DNA of 64,000 nucleotides, taken from positions 58,990-122,989 of the forward strand of contig NZ_CANLMP010000011.1 in NCBI RefSeq assembly GCF_947492405.1, read 5' to 3'. The position numbers were made by a program, and so were the translations under genes. Positions within the stretch are counted from its first letter, which is position 1. Each line of letters begins with the position of its first letter. The DNA is from an uncultured Aquimarina sp. (GTDB taxonomy: Bacteria; Bacteroidota; Bacteroidia; Flavobacteriales; Flavobacteriaceae). This document shows positions 1 through 6,672 of the stretch, piece by piece. Below the pieces are notes generated by a model that saw nothing but the letters and a program-made list of their open reading frames with translations, did no database searches and had not been told where the DNA came from.

Positions 1-100
1 GTCTGTTAGCTTTGGAGTATTTGAGTTTTTTTCTAAAGATCTAGCTATCCAAAGCTCTAACAGTCCAAAGTTCTAATAATCTCACCAACTCAACTACTCC
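1..100. repeat. Flank repeat resembling four-helix-bundle gene borders
   Basis: This non-coding edge contains an imperfect inverted repeat (about 2-19 against 50-68, around CTGTTAG and CTTTGGA). Positions 54-82 match 24710-24738 at 23 of 29 bases without gaps; both begin GCTCTAAC and contain TCTAATAATC. The second copy lies directly upstream of a four-helix-bundle gene. The rest of this edge is rich in ACTCAA-type words, like the border of the first four-helix-bundle gene near 2.2 kb. It may be the border of a similar gene just left of the window, or an empty remnant. Confidence 0.5.
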
Positions 101-125
101 CATACTCAAGAACTCCCAGACTAAT

Positions 126-956
126 TCATTCAAAAGTAATACTCACGGTATCACGATAATGTAATCCGAATAGACTAGAAGCGCCCCCCACAGTTTTCGG
201 ATTGCTTTTATAAATAGCTAGCTCTAAATATCCGGATGAATTGAATACAGCCAGTTTCTTTCCATCTTCTTCGCGCTTACTTTTTTCGATATCAAAATTT
301 ATAGCATCACTATATCGCTCATAAATAGTACTGAAAACTGCGCTTCTGGCGGTAATTTTAAAGCCTCGTCCCTTTCCTACGTCTTCAAAAAGTTTACGGG
401 TAATATTCGTGATCAAGTTTCCGTAGTTATCAATATAGATAATACTTCCTACAATTTGCTTGTCTCCAACATTCACAATTGGAGTGATTCCTTTTATTAA
501 TTTGATATCCGTAATTGATTTCCCTATGACTTCTAGTGTTCCCCCACGAGCAATGTGGCAAGCTACAGTTACAAAAACATCAAGTACAGGGAAATTTGTA
601 CCAATAGCATCGTGTATATTAATTTCTACAATTTTCTCTGGTCTAAATTCTGATGCAATTAAAGAAATCAATCCATTATTCGCACAGATAAAATAATGAT
701 CATCAAGCTTTACGGCAATATGCTTGTTCTCTGGATTAAGTTCACTGTCGATTCCTATGATATGTATACTTCCTTTGGGAAAGCTTTTATAAGCATTCTG
801 AATGATATAGGAAGCTTCTATAATATGAAATGGTGAAATTTCGTGAGAAATATCTACAATAGTGGCTTCTGGTAGTTCGGTATAGATAGCACCTTTAACA
901 GCAGACACAAAGTGATCTTTGATTCCGAAATCAGTAGTTAAAGTTATTATTGGCAT
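126..956 (-). CDS. SAM hydroxide adenosyltransferase family protein (DUF62)
   Basis: A 276-residue protein of the S-adenosyl-L-methionine hydroxide adenosyltransferase family, related to fluorinase and chlorinase. Characterised members split SAM into adenosine and methionine with water or hydroxide. The N-terminal TLTTDFG...DHFVSAVKG motif, the FPKGSIHIIGID strand and the NNGLIS motif are visible. The usual TFHGRD segment is replaced by a diverged stretch (TNFPVLDVFVTVACH), so this is a diverged form and halogenase activity is not implied. It starts at an ATG and is divergent from phoH across 282 bp. It is cytosolic, with no signal peptide. Family assignment is firm; the physiological role is not. 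Confidence 0.85.
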   Translation of the reverse strand: MPIITLTTDFGIKDHFVSAVKGAIYTELPEATIVDISHEISPFHIIEASYIIQNAYKSFPKGSIHIIGIDSELNPENKHIAVKLDDHYFICANNGLISLIASEFRPEKIVEINIHDAIGTNFPVLDVFVTVACHIARGGTLEVIGKSITDIKLIKGITPIVNVGDKQIVGSIIYIDNYGNLITNITRKLFEDVGKGRGFKITARSAVFSTIYERYSDAINFDIEKSKREEDGKKLAVFNSSGYLELAIYKSNPKTVGGASSLFGLHYRDTVSITFE

Positions 957-1167
957 CTATAAGAATTGTTAATATCTTTTAATTATAAGCGCTTAAAAAT
1001 ATGTAAATTTGCTATGAAGTTATTCAAAGTTTTTTTGAATCCAGGAATTTGTAATAAAAACATACGAGTTTATCATTTTTGACCACTTAATATCTTTTAT
1101 GATCTTAAAAAAGTTTCAACGTATAGTACGTTTTTCATTTTTGATTCCCCGGCAAAAACTTCAAACA

Positions 1168-1187
1168 ATCCCGATAGCTATTGGGAG
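1168..1187. repeat. CCCGATAG palindrome
   Basis: A near-perfect palindrome (CCCGATAG/CTATTGGG with one G-T pair) in the divergent spacer upstream of phoH. Similar short GATAGCTAT palindromes are common dispersed intergenic repeats in Bacteroidetes. A role as operator or transcript hairpin is possible but not shown. Confidence 0.35.
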
Positions 1188-1238
1188 AACAAACTTAGTC
1201 AATCCAAAAAACAATTCATACTAAAATTTCTATAGCTT

Positions 1239-2195
1239 TTGAACGAACTTATTATTGAACTAACAGAAATCAATCCACGGGAGTTTTTCGGACTTCAGAA
1301 TAGTAATATTCAATTATTAAAAAAATACTTTCCAAAATTGAAAATTGTTGCTCGAGGCAGCAAAATGAAGGTGTACGGTGACGGAGATATGCTCGAAGAA
1401 TTCGATACACGTCTTAATATGCTTTTGGAGCATTTTGCAAAATATAATAAGCTAGATGAGAATGTAATCGAACGTGTGCTGACTAGTGATAGCAAAGCGG
1501 ATTATGAAACATCTGCAGTTAGCGGAGAAACCTTGGTTCATGGAGTAGGAGGTAAGGCGATTAAAGCGCAGACAGCCAATCAGCGTAAATTGGTAGAGCT
1601 AACCTATAAAAATGATATGGTTTTTGCTATTGGACCCGCAGGAACCGGTAAAACATATACGGGAGTAGCATTGGCGGTAAAGGCGTTAAAAGAAAAACAA
1701 GTAAGAAGAATCATTCTTACACGTCCTGCTGTAGAAGCAGGAGAGAATCTTGGATTTTTACCTGGAGATCTAAAGGAAAAACTGGATCCATATATGCAAC
1801 CATTATACGATGCATTACGCGATATGATTCCTGCCGAAAAACTAGAAAGTTTTATAGAAAAAGGAGTGATACAAATAGCGCCTATGGCTTTTATGCGGGG
1901 TCGTACGTTAGATAATGCCTTTGTAATTCTTGATGAAGCACAAAATACAACGCATGCGCAAATGAAGATGTTCCTGACACGTATGGGTAAAAATGCCAAA
2001 TTTATGATTACAGGTGATCCGGGACAGATTGATCTACCAAGAAGAGTTACCTCTGGTCTAAAAGAAGCTTTATTAGTATTAAAAGGAGTTTCTGGAATTG
2101 GAGTTATACACTTAGATGATAAGGATGTGATCCGTCATAAACTAGTGAAAAAGGTGATTGCTGCCTATAAAGAGATAGAGAATAGAAATGATTAA
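1239..2195 (+). CDS. phoH: PhoH family ATPase
   Basis: A 318-residue PhoH-like P-loop protein. The Walker A motif GPAGTGKT is at residues 132-139 and the Walker B motif FVILDEAQN around 228-236. The segment ILTRPAVEAGENLGFLPGD is a PhoH signature. The first 100 residues resemble the N-terminal KH-like region of PhoH/YbeZ proteins. PhoH proteins are ATPases linked to RNA metabolism and ribosome maturation, often with YbeY; no ybeY gene is present here. The best start is a TTG at 1239, since no in-frame ATG precedes the conserved N-terminus. The gene is followed within about 100 bp by a four-helix-bundle gene bordered by inverted repeats, which may be an insertion between phoH and purC. Confidence 0.93.
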   Translation: MNELIIELTEINPREFFGLQNSNIQLLKKYFPKLKIVARGSKMKVYGDGDMLEEFDTRLNMLLEHFAKYNKLDENVIERVLTSDSKADYETSAVSGETLVHGVGGKAIKAQTANQRKLVELTYKNDMVFAIGPAGTGKTYTGVALAVKALKEKQVRRIILTRPAVEAGENLGFLPGDLKEKLDPYMQPLYDALRDMIPAEKLESFIEKGVIQIAPMAFMRGRTLDNAFVILDEAQNTTHAQMKMFLTRMGKNAKFMITGDPGQIDLPRRVTSGLKEALLVLKGVSGIGVIHLDDKDVIRHKLVKKVIAAYKEIENRND

Positions 2196-2210
2196 TGTAG
2201 AAGGGGAGTC

Positions 2211-2235
2211 TTTGAGTAAGTGAGTTTTTGAGTAG
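2211..2235 (+). repeat. Left inverted repeat of four-helix-bundle unit
   Basis: A GAGT-rich stretch (TTTGAGTA...GTGAGT...TTTGAGTA). Its reverse complement recurs at 2692-2717 on the other side of the four-helix-bundle gene, with about 21 of 24 positions matching after a one-base indel. Together they bracket the gene as a roughly 500-bp unit. Confidence 0.55.
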
Positions 2236-2296
2236 TTGAAAATATGGGCTTTCTAAGGAATTAAAGGATTTTTGAAGATTGTTGTATTATAAAAAA

Positions 2297-2680
2297 ATGA
2301 AAAGTAAATATCATTTTAAATTTGAAGATTTAATTATTTACAATAAAGCCATTGAATTTGGAGAATCTGTAAATATTCAGATTTCTGCTTTCCCCAAGGA
2401 AGAAATGTATAGATTAGCTTCTCAGTTTATAAGAGCTGCGGACTCTATAGCACTTAATATTGCAGAAGGCTCTGCAAGCTCTGATGCTCAGTTTAACAGA
2501 TATCTACAAATGGCTTGGGATAGTGCTCACGAATGTATTGTTTGTAGTACGAAAGCAAAATTAAGAGGTTTTATAAAGGAAGATCAGGATGAGAGAAACA
2601 GAGCAGATATTACTGAAATATCAAAGATGATAACATCGTTCAAAAAACATTTGAAATCAAAATCTAAAGGTGATATATAA
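2297..2680 (+). CDS. Four-helix bundle protein (23S rRNA IVP family)
   Basis: About 127 residues from ATG 2297; a TTG six codons upstream is a weaker alternative. It matches the four-helix-bundle family first known from intervening sequences in 23S rRNA genes (S23/IVP). Visible hallmarks are the F.DL..Y.KA opening, the FIRAADSIALNIAEGSAS segment typical of IVP proteins, and a lysine-rich C-terminus. It is predicted all-helical and probably pentameric like family members, with no known enzymatic activity. It is not inside an rRNA gene here. It sits between phoH and purC and is bracketed by inverted repeats at 2211-2235 and 2692-2717. A paralogue of the same family is at 24330-24680. Confidence 0.85.
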   Translation: MKSKYHFKFEDLIIYNKAIEFGESVNIQISAFPKEEMYRLASQFIRAADSIALNIAEGSASSDAQFNRYLQMAWDSAHECIVCSTKAKLRGFIKEDQDERNRADITEISKMITSFKKHLKSKSKGDI

Positions 2681-2691
2681 TGAATATAGAT

Positions 2692-2717
2692 GTACTCAAA
2701 TACTCACCACTCAAAAA
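2692..2717 (-). repeat. Right inverted repeat of four-helix-bundle unit
   Basis: An ACTCAAA/ACTCACC-rich stretch that is the imperfect reverse complement of 2211-2235. It lies between the stop codon of the four-helix-bundle gene and the GTG start of purC. Confidence 0.55.
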
Positions 2718-2730
2718 CTAATATACTACA

Positions 2731-3681
2731 GTGAATACTATTACAGATACAAATTACAATTTCCCAGCTCAGAAATCAGTTTATAAAGGAAAAGTAAGAG
2801 AAGTATATAATATCAATGACGAATTATTAGTCATGATTGCTACAGATCGTTTATCGGCCTTTGATGTGGTCATGCCAAAAGGAATTCCGTTTAAAGGACA
2901 AATTCTCAATCAGATTGCTACACAAATGATGAAAGCCACCGAAGATTTAGTTCCTAATTGGTTAATTGCCACTCCGGACCCGAATGTTGCTGTTGGTCAT
3001 CTTTGTGATCCTTTTAAGGTAGAGATGGTGATCAGAGGATATCAATCCGGACATGCGGCAAGAGAATATAAAGCTGGTAAAAGAATATTATGTGGTGTGC
3101 CAATGCCAGAAGGGATGAAGGAAAACGATAAATTTCCAGAACCTATTATCACCCCTTCTACCAAAGCTGATAATGGAGAACATGACGAGGATATCTCTAG
3201 AGAAGAAATTTTAACAAAAGGTATTGTTTCTGAAGAGGATTACTTGGTATTAGAAGATTACACAAGAAAATTATTCCAGAGAGGAACTGAGATTGCTGCA
3301 GAGCGAGGATTAATTTTGGTAGATACTAAATACGAATTTGGGAAAACGAAAGATGGAAAAATTGTGCTGATTGATGAGATCCATACACCGGATTCTTCTC
3401 GTTACTTTTACGCGGAAGGATATGAAGAGAGACAACAAAAAGGCGAAGCTCAGAAACAATTATCCAAAGAATTTGTAAGACAGTGGCTAATCAGTAATGG
3501 TTTCCAAGGTAAAGAAGGGCAGCAAATCCCAGATATGAATCAGGAATATATCAATTCTGTATCAGATCGATATATCGAATTATTTGAAAATATTACCGGT
3601 ACTTCTTTTGAGAAAGCAGATGTTTCTGATATTGATAGTAGGATAGAGGCAAATGTGTTAGAGTATCTGAAAACTATTTAG
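2731..3681 (+). CDS. purC: Phosphoribosylaminoimidazole-succinocarboxamide synthase
   Basis: A 316-residue SAICAR synthase. It performs the ATP-dependent ligation of aspartate to CAIR in de novo purine synthesis and acts in the cytosol. Visible motifs are the nucleotide-binding loop YKGKVREVYN (residues 18-27), ATDRLSAFDVVMP (37-49), SGHAAREYK (107-115) and the EIHTPDSSRYF signature (216-226). It is longer than the roughly 240-residue E. coli enzyme, as in other long-form Bacteroidetes and eukaryotic enzymes. The start is GTG 2731, just after the right inverted repeat of the preceding unit. No other pur genes are in the window. Confidence 0.96.
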   Translation: MNTITDTNYNFPAQKSVYKGKVREVYNINDELLVMIATDRLSAFDVVMPKGIPFKGQILNQIATQMMKATEDLVPNWLIATPDPNVAVGHLCDPFKVEMVIRGYQSGHAAREYKAGKRILCGVPMPEGMKENDKFPEPIITPSTKADNGEHDEDISREEILTKGIVSEEDYLVLEDYTRKLFQRGTEIAAERGLILVDTKYEFGKTKDGKIVLIDEIHTPDSSRYFYAEGYEERQQKGEAQKQLSKEFVRQWLISNGFQGKEGQQIPDMNQEYINSVSDRYIELFENITGTSFEKADVSDIDSRIEANVLEYLKTI

Positions 3682-3773
3682 TTGATACTAGGAAGGTAGA
3701 AACTATTGAGGCGTAGGAGTATCTGTCATTCAGGACTTGATCCGGAATCTATAGCAATTAATAAATTGATGGG

Positions 3774-4193
3774 TTAGTTTTTAATTCTCAATTCTTGTTT
3801 ACGTATTGGCATTTGATCGATTTGCTCAAAAATAAGCGAAGCTGATACTAATTTATTAGATTCTAATTTGATACCTCCATCTAATCCTATAAGAATAATT
3901 TTGAAGTCTTCGTTGGATGAATTGTACCTTTTAAAAAGCGTATTGTTTTTAATCGCATCACTTTTTTTAATTCCTTTTTGGTAGGAAGTAGGTGTTATTT
4001 GATACACGATCAGTTTTCTATCTTGTAAGTCATCAGTGTTAGTGTTGAACTCGCGTAGTTGTTTTGTGAACTTCGAATTTTCATACGAATCTGCTAATAC
4101 CAAAATCAAACGATTCTTCCATAGGTGTTTGTCAAGATCTTGAGAGAAAGATATGATTGGTAATAGTAATACAAAAAACACTAATTTTTTCAT
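3774..4193 (-). CDS. DUF4174 domain secreted protein
   Basis: About 139 residues from ATG 4193; a TTG five codons upstream is less likely because the signal peptide begins at MKKLVFF. The Sec signal peptide (hydrophobic LLLPIISFSQ, cleavage near SFSQ) is followed by a domain beginning HLWKNRLILVLADS, typical of DUF4174. That domain has a thioredoxin-like arrangement but no CxxC pair is visible here. It is probably periplasmic and its function is unknown. It lies next to the repeat-rich accessory region at 4.2-6.2 kb. Confidence 0.7.
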   Translation of the reverse strand: MKKLVFFVLLLPIISFSQDLDKHLWKNRLILVLADSYENSKFTKQLREFNTNTDDLQDRKLIVYQITPTSYQKGIKKSDAIKNNTLFKRYNSSNEDFKIILIGLDGGIKLESNKLVSASLIFEQIDQMPIRKQELRIKN

Positions 4194-4240
4194 AATTAAA
4201 AGATACAAAAAATCGATTATTTAAGAATTCCAATTTCATG

Positions 4241-4446
4241 TACTCACCCTTCGGCTCCGCTAAGGGTTCGAAGTGAATGAGGGTTTGAGGGTTGAAATAT
4301 GAAGAGGGTTGAGGCTCTCGAAGCCCGGTAAACTCAAGGTTCGAGAGCACTTCGACAAGCTCAATGTGATACTTCACTTTTCGGAAGTAAAGGAATGGAG
4401 TGTTTTGATAAACTTAATATCCGTGAAGCCCTGTAAACAGGAATAC
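4241..4446. repeat. Dispersed intergenic repeat, copy 1
   Basis: It begins CTCACCCTTCGGCTCCGCT and continues with a long stretch also found at 15321-15430, including the identical TTGAAATATGAAGAGGG core. This copy has an extra internal segment with its own CTTCGA/TCGAAG complementary parts before a tail matching the end of copy 2. An open frame crosses it but reads through repeat sequence and is not a credible gene. Confidence 0.6.
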
Positions 4447-4483
4447 TGTTACGCACTAGGTTTAAAAATTTGAAATTATGTAT

Positions 4484-4519
4484 AAAAAACCAGCCACAAA
4501 TCAATGTAACTGGTCTTTA
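4484..4519. repeat. Direct repeat with terminator-like hairpin, copy 1
   Basis: A 36-bp stretch nearly identical to 4895-4930. It has an A-run, then an imperfect stem of CCAG..ACA with TGT..CTGG, then a T-rich tail, so it resembles an intrinsic terminator. The two copies are about 410 bp apart. Confidence 0.5.
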
Positions 4520-4630
4520 CTCTTATTTATTTCTTACTAATACGCAACACGAAAACATTTCCGCCTTTACTTTGATATTAGATAATATTAGATAGTTTTC
4601 TATATTTAAAAAGAGAAGTAGAGGTGAACT

Positions 4631-4651
4631 ATCATTTCCGCACGATCGGGG
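4631..4651. repeat. Decayed REP-like box
   Basis: The sequence ATCATTTCCGCACGATCGGG resembles the conserved box downstream of the REP-like hairpins at 4943-4980 and 6121-6171, but its TGCAA hairpin is missing. It is probably a degraded copy. Confidence 0.3.
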
Positions 4652-4737
4652 TTATGATACAAAAAATCCTATCATTGTAAACCAATAATAGGACTAAGAA
4701 TAAGTTGTAAAGCTATTTTAGGATTAATGTAAAATAT

Positions 4738-4760
4738 GTAAACTTTTTTAGGACGAGACA
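4738..4760 (+). repeat. Solo copy of IS right end
   Basis: TTTTTTAGGACGAGACA here closely matches the right end of the IS3-family element at 6088-6107 (TATTTTAGGACGACTCA), in the same orientation. It is likewise followed about 15 bp later by a TGCAA-loop hairpin. Two weaker look-alikes (GTAAA..TAGGA) lie at 4676-4730. It looks like a scar of an older insertion. Confidence 0.5.
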
Positions 4761-4768
4761 CATATGAA

Positions 4769-4816
4769 AGTCCGAGTTGCAAACTCGAACTAGCACATTC
4801 TATACCCCAGTGGGGA
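4769..4816 (+). repeat. REP-like palindrome A
   Basis: The hairpin CGAGT-TGCAA-ACTCG (4773-4787), extended by AGT/ACT beyond one mismatch, is followed by a CTATACCCC box. The loop TGCAA is the same as in copies B and C, while the stem sequence differs but stays paired. Confidence 0.6.
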
Positions 4817-4894
4817 AACCCAAGGATAAAGAATAAGTTTTTGCTATGCTTGATGCTTTTATCAAACAGACTAAACTACAAAATGTATTGCAAT

Positions 4895-4930
4895 AAAAAA
4901 CCAGCTACAAATCAATGTAACTGGCTTTTA
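4895..4930. repeat. Direct repeat with terminator-like hairpin, copy 2
   Basis: The second copy of the stretch at 4484-4519. Here the stem CCAGCTACA/TGTAACTGG has only one mismatch and is followed by CTTTTA. It lies directly before REP-like palindrome B and the truncated IS. Confidence 0.5.
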
Positions 4931-4942
4931 TTTATCTTAACC

Positions 4943-4980
4943 GCACAGATTGCAAATCTGCGCTATCATATCCGAGCGAT
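4943..4980 (+). repeat. REP-like palindrome B
   Basis: The hairpin CAGAT-TGCAA-ATCTG (4946-4960) with GC/GC extension beyond a mismatch, followed by the box ATATCCGAGCGAT. It abuts the truncated left edge of the IS3-family element. Confidence 0.6.
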
Positions 4981-4984
4981 CTAG

Positions 4985-5228
4985 TTTGGTTTGGTTACGA
5001 AAACATGGTACTTTAGATTGGAGTAAACCAGTTCAACATCAAATGCCTAAATCAAAAGAAACTCCAGCACAAAAGATCAAGCGATTAGAGCGTGAACTCT
5101 CAGATGAAAAACTCAAAAATGAGATTCTCAATACTATGATTGATATCTCGGATAAACAGTATGGTACTGGAATCAGAAAAAAGTTTTCACCCAATCAATC
5201 CGATGCATCCAACAACAAAGGCCAGTAA
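4985..5228 (+). pseudogene. IS3 transposase OrfA, N-terminally truncated
   Basis: The open frame runs from 4950, but IS-derived sequence is recognisable only from about WLRKHGTLDW onward. The remaining part carries the leucine-zipper-like coiled coil (TPAQKIKRLERELSDEKLKNE and NTMIDISDKQYG). Intact IS3-family OrfA has an N-terminal helix-turn-helix domain of about 50 residues, which is missing. The frame contains a slippery heptamer A AAA AAG at 5177-5183 in the correct phase for a -1 shift into OrfB. Without the DNA-binding domain, an OrfAB fusion would probably not recognise its ends. Confidence 0.75.
5177..5183 (+). promoter_or_regulatory. Programmed -1 frameshift site A6G
   Basis: The heptamer AAAAAAG sits as A AAA AAG relative to the OrfA frame. 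The -1 frame is open from here through 5231 into OrfB, as expected for IS3-family OrfAB fusion synthesis. Confidence 0.75.
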
Positions 5229-5230
5229 GT

Positions 5231-6070
5231 TTGTCGCGTTGTTGTCGATTGTTTGGGATCAGTAGACAAGCGATCTATCAATCACAAAAGCGGTCATTAA
5301 CTCGTAGTAAAGAACTTAATCAGGTAAAATATCTAGTACAACAAGTGCGGATGGATATGCCTCGGTTAGGCACCCGAAAACTATATTATTTACTAAAAAA
5401 GGAGTTTGATCGTCAAGGAATCAAAATAGGAAGAGATGCGCTATTTGATTACCTGGGTAGTGAATCCCTACTGATAAAACCAAAGAAAAACTATACAAAG
5501 ACCACAAACTCTAAGCATTGGCTTAGAAAATACCCTAATTTGATGAAAGATACTAAGGTCTCAAGACCCGAAGAGTTTTTTGTTAGCGATATTACTTACA
5601 TCAAAAGTAGAAAAGCTACTCACTATCTATCCCTTGTTACTGATGCCTATAGTAGGAAAATAATGGGGTATCATCTGAGCCAGAATATGGCAGCTGAAAA
5701 TGTGGTTAAAGCAATGAAAATGGCAAATCAAAATAGAGTAACAAACACTAAATTAGTACATCATTCTGATAGAGGACTACAGTATTGCTCTTCTGTATAT
5801 CAGAGAGAATTAAAACGTACTAATGTGACCCCATCAATGACTGATGGATATGATTGCTATCAAAACGCATTAGCTGAAAGAATCAATGGAATATTAAAAA
5901 ATGAGTTCTTAATTTATCAATGCAAGGATCAAGATGAACTCAAACAATTAATTATTGAGTCCATTAATACTTATAATAATAAAAGACCACATATGAGTCT
6001 TAAAATGAAAACACCTAATTTTGTACATAACAAAAAAACCGGAGAAGCTAGCTTCTCCGGTCTAATTTAA
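5231..6070 (+). CDS. IS3-family transposase OrfB (DDE integrase core)
   Basis: 279 residues from a TTG at 5231; the natural product is probably an OrfAB fusion made by -1 frameshifting at 5177. An N-terminal HTH_21-like region (about 40-80) precedes the integrase core. The catalytic triad is visible as D120 (VSDITYI), D180 (HHSDRG) and E216 (NALAERINGILKNE), with exactly 35 residues between the second Asp and the Glu, the DD35E spacing of IS3. OrfB is full length. Its last codons form a perfect palindrome (6038-6061). Because OrfA is truncated, in cis mobility is doubtful, though OrfB could still be expressed. Confidence 0.92.
   Translation: MSRCCRLFGISRQAIYQSQKRSLTRSKELNQVKYLVQQVRMDMPRLGTRKLYYLLKKEFDRQGIKIGRDALFDYLGSESLLIKPKKNYTKTTNSKHWLRKYPNLMKDTKVSRPEEFFVSDITYIKSRKATHYLSLVTDAYSRKIMGYHLSQNMAAENVVKAMKMANQNRVTNTKLVHHSDRGLQYCSSVYQRELKRTNVTPSMTDGYDCYQNALAERINGILKNEFLIYQCKDQDELKQLIIESINTYNNKRPHMSLKMKTPNFVHNKKTGEASFSGLI
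6038..6061 (-). terminator. Palindrome at transposase 3' end, terminator for minus strand
   Basis: A perfect 24-bp palindrome (half-site ACCGGAGAAGCT) lies inside the last codons of OrfB. Seven A residues precede it on the plus strand, so a minus-strand transcript would read the hairpin followed by a U-run. It would stop transcription arriving from the RHS operon at 6175-14939. Confidence 0.65.
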
Positions 6071-6120
6071 ATTATTAAAAACTGTCAACCTATTTTAGGA
6101 CGACTCATTTCTTACTCGTA

Positions 6121-6171
6121 CCGCTACTAGTTGCAAACTAGCAGTAGCAGCATACTATACCCGAGCGAGGT
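6121..6171 (+). repeat. REP-like palindrome C
   Basis: The hairpin CTAGT-TGCAA-ACTAG (6127-6141) with an outer GCTA/TAGC pairing is followed by the box ATACCCGAGCGAGG. It lies about 15 bp beyond the IS right end, as palindrome A does beyond the solo end at 4760. Confidence 0.6.
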
Positions 6172-6174
6172 TAA

Positions 6175-6666
6175 TTATAAATACAAGCAATAGTGCAAAT
6201 CTTGAATAGATGAAATCATATTTTTTTGATATTCATTTGCACAATTAGTCTTTATTATTTTTTTAATTCCTGAGGAAGTTATTATAGTTAATACGTTAAT
6301 AGTATGAACATCTTCAATACATTCAAAATCAGGTAAGTTATTAATCAGTTTCATGTTTTTTATAGCATCACTATAATTTTCTTTTTGTTTTTTATTTAAT
6401 TTTATTTTTTTTCGTTTTCTAATACAAGAGCTGCTGATGAAATGTTTGGCCCCCATTATTTTACCTTTTTCTTTCCAAATAATCAAACCTAAATTATGTG
6501 AATTATGGATCAATAGTATGTCTTTTATATTTACATCTGTTTCTAAAATTTCAAAATGTTTTTCTAGCACTTGTAAATTCTTATCTATATCAATTGAACA
6601 ATTCTGATTTTGTGAATGAATAAATCCACCAAAAAAGAGCATTAAAAAAAAAGTTAAATATCTCAT
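6175..6666 (-). CDS. Small secreted protein, candidate immunity partner of RHS protein
   Basis: 163 residues, not recognised as a named family. A clear Sec signal peptide (MRYLTFFLMLFFGGFIHSQ) precedes a lysine-rich mixed alpha/beta region with several cysteines (residue 23, the ISSSCIRKRKK segment, an FECIED segment, KTNCAN and YCLYL). It starts 6 bp after the stop of the DUF6443 RHS gene and is the last gene of that operon. That is the usual place of an immunity gene behind a polymorphic toxin. The signal peptide would put it in the periplasm, consistent with protection against a toxin acting outside the cytoplasm. The immunity role is inferred from position only. Confidence 0.5.
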   Translation of the reverse strand: MRYLTFFLMLFFGGFIHSQNQNCSIDIDKNLQVLEKHFEILETDVNIKDILLIHNSHNLGLIIWKEKGKIMGAKHFISSSCIRKRKKIKLNKKQKENYSDAIKNMKLINNLPDFECIEDVHTINVLTIITSSGIKKIIKTNCANEYQKNMISSIQDLHYCLYL

Positions 6667-6672
6667 GTTATT

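Larger units (their letters stand above)
4985..6107 (+). mobile_element. IS3-family insertion sequence, left end missing
   Basis: It contains the C-terminal part of OrfA, a programmed frameshift site, complete OrfB, and a right end terminating around TTTTAGGACGACTCA at 6107. The left terminal repeat and the OrfA helix-turn-helix region are absent: homology to the element appears to begin right after REP-like palindrome B. It is therefore probably immobile on its own. Exact outer boundaries and any target duplication cannot be set by eye. Confidence 0.8.

Noticed and set aside
1014..1082. 22-codon open frame (MKLFKVFLNPG...) after a TAAATTTG -7-like element upstream of phoH
   Set aside because: Too short to support, no -33 TTG at proper spacing, no conserved features.
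4132..4377. 81-codon minus-strand frame reading through the region upstream of the DUF4174 gene
   Set aside because: It overlaps the DUF4174 signal-peptide region and runs through dispersed repeat copy 1; no family similarity and no plausible start.
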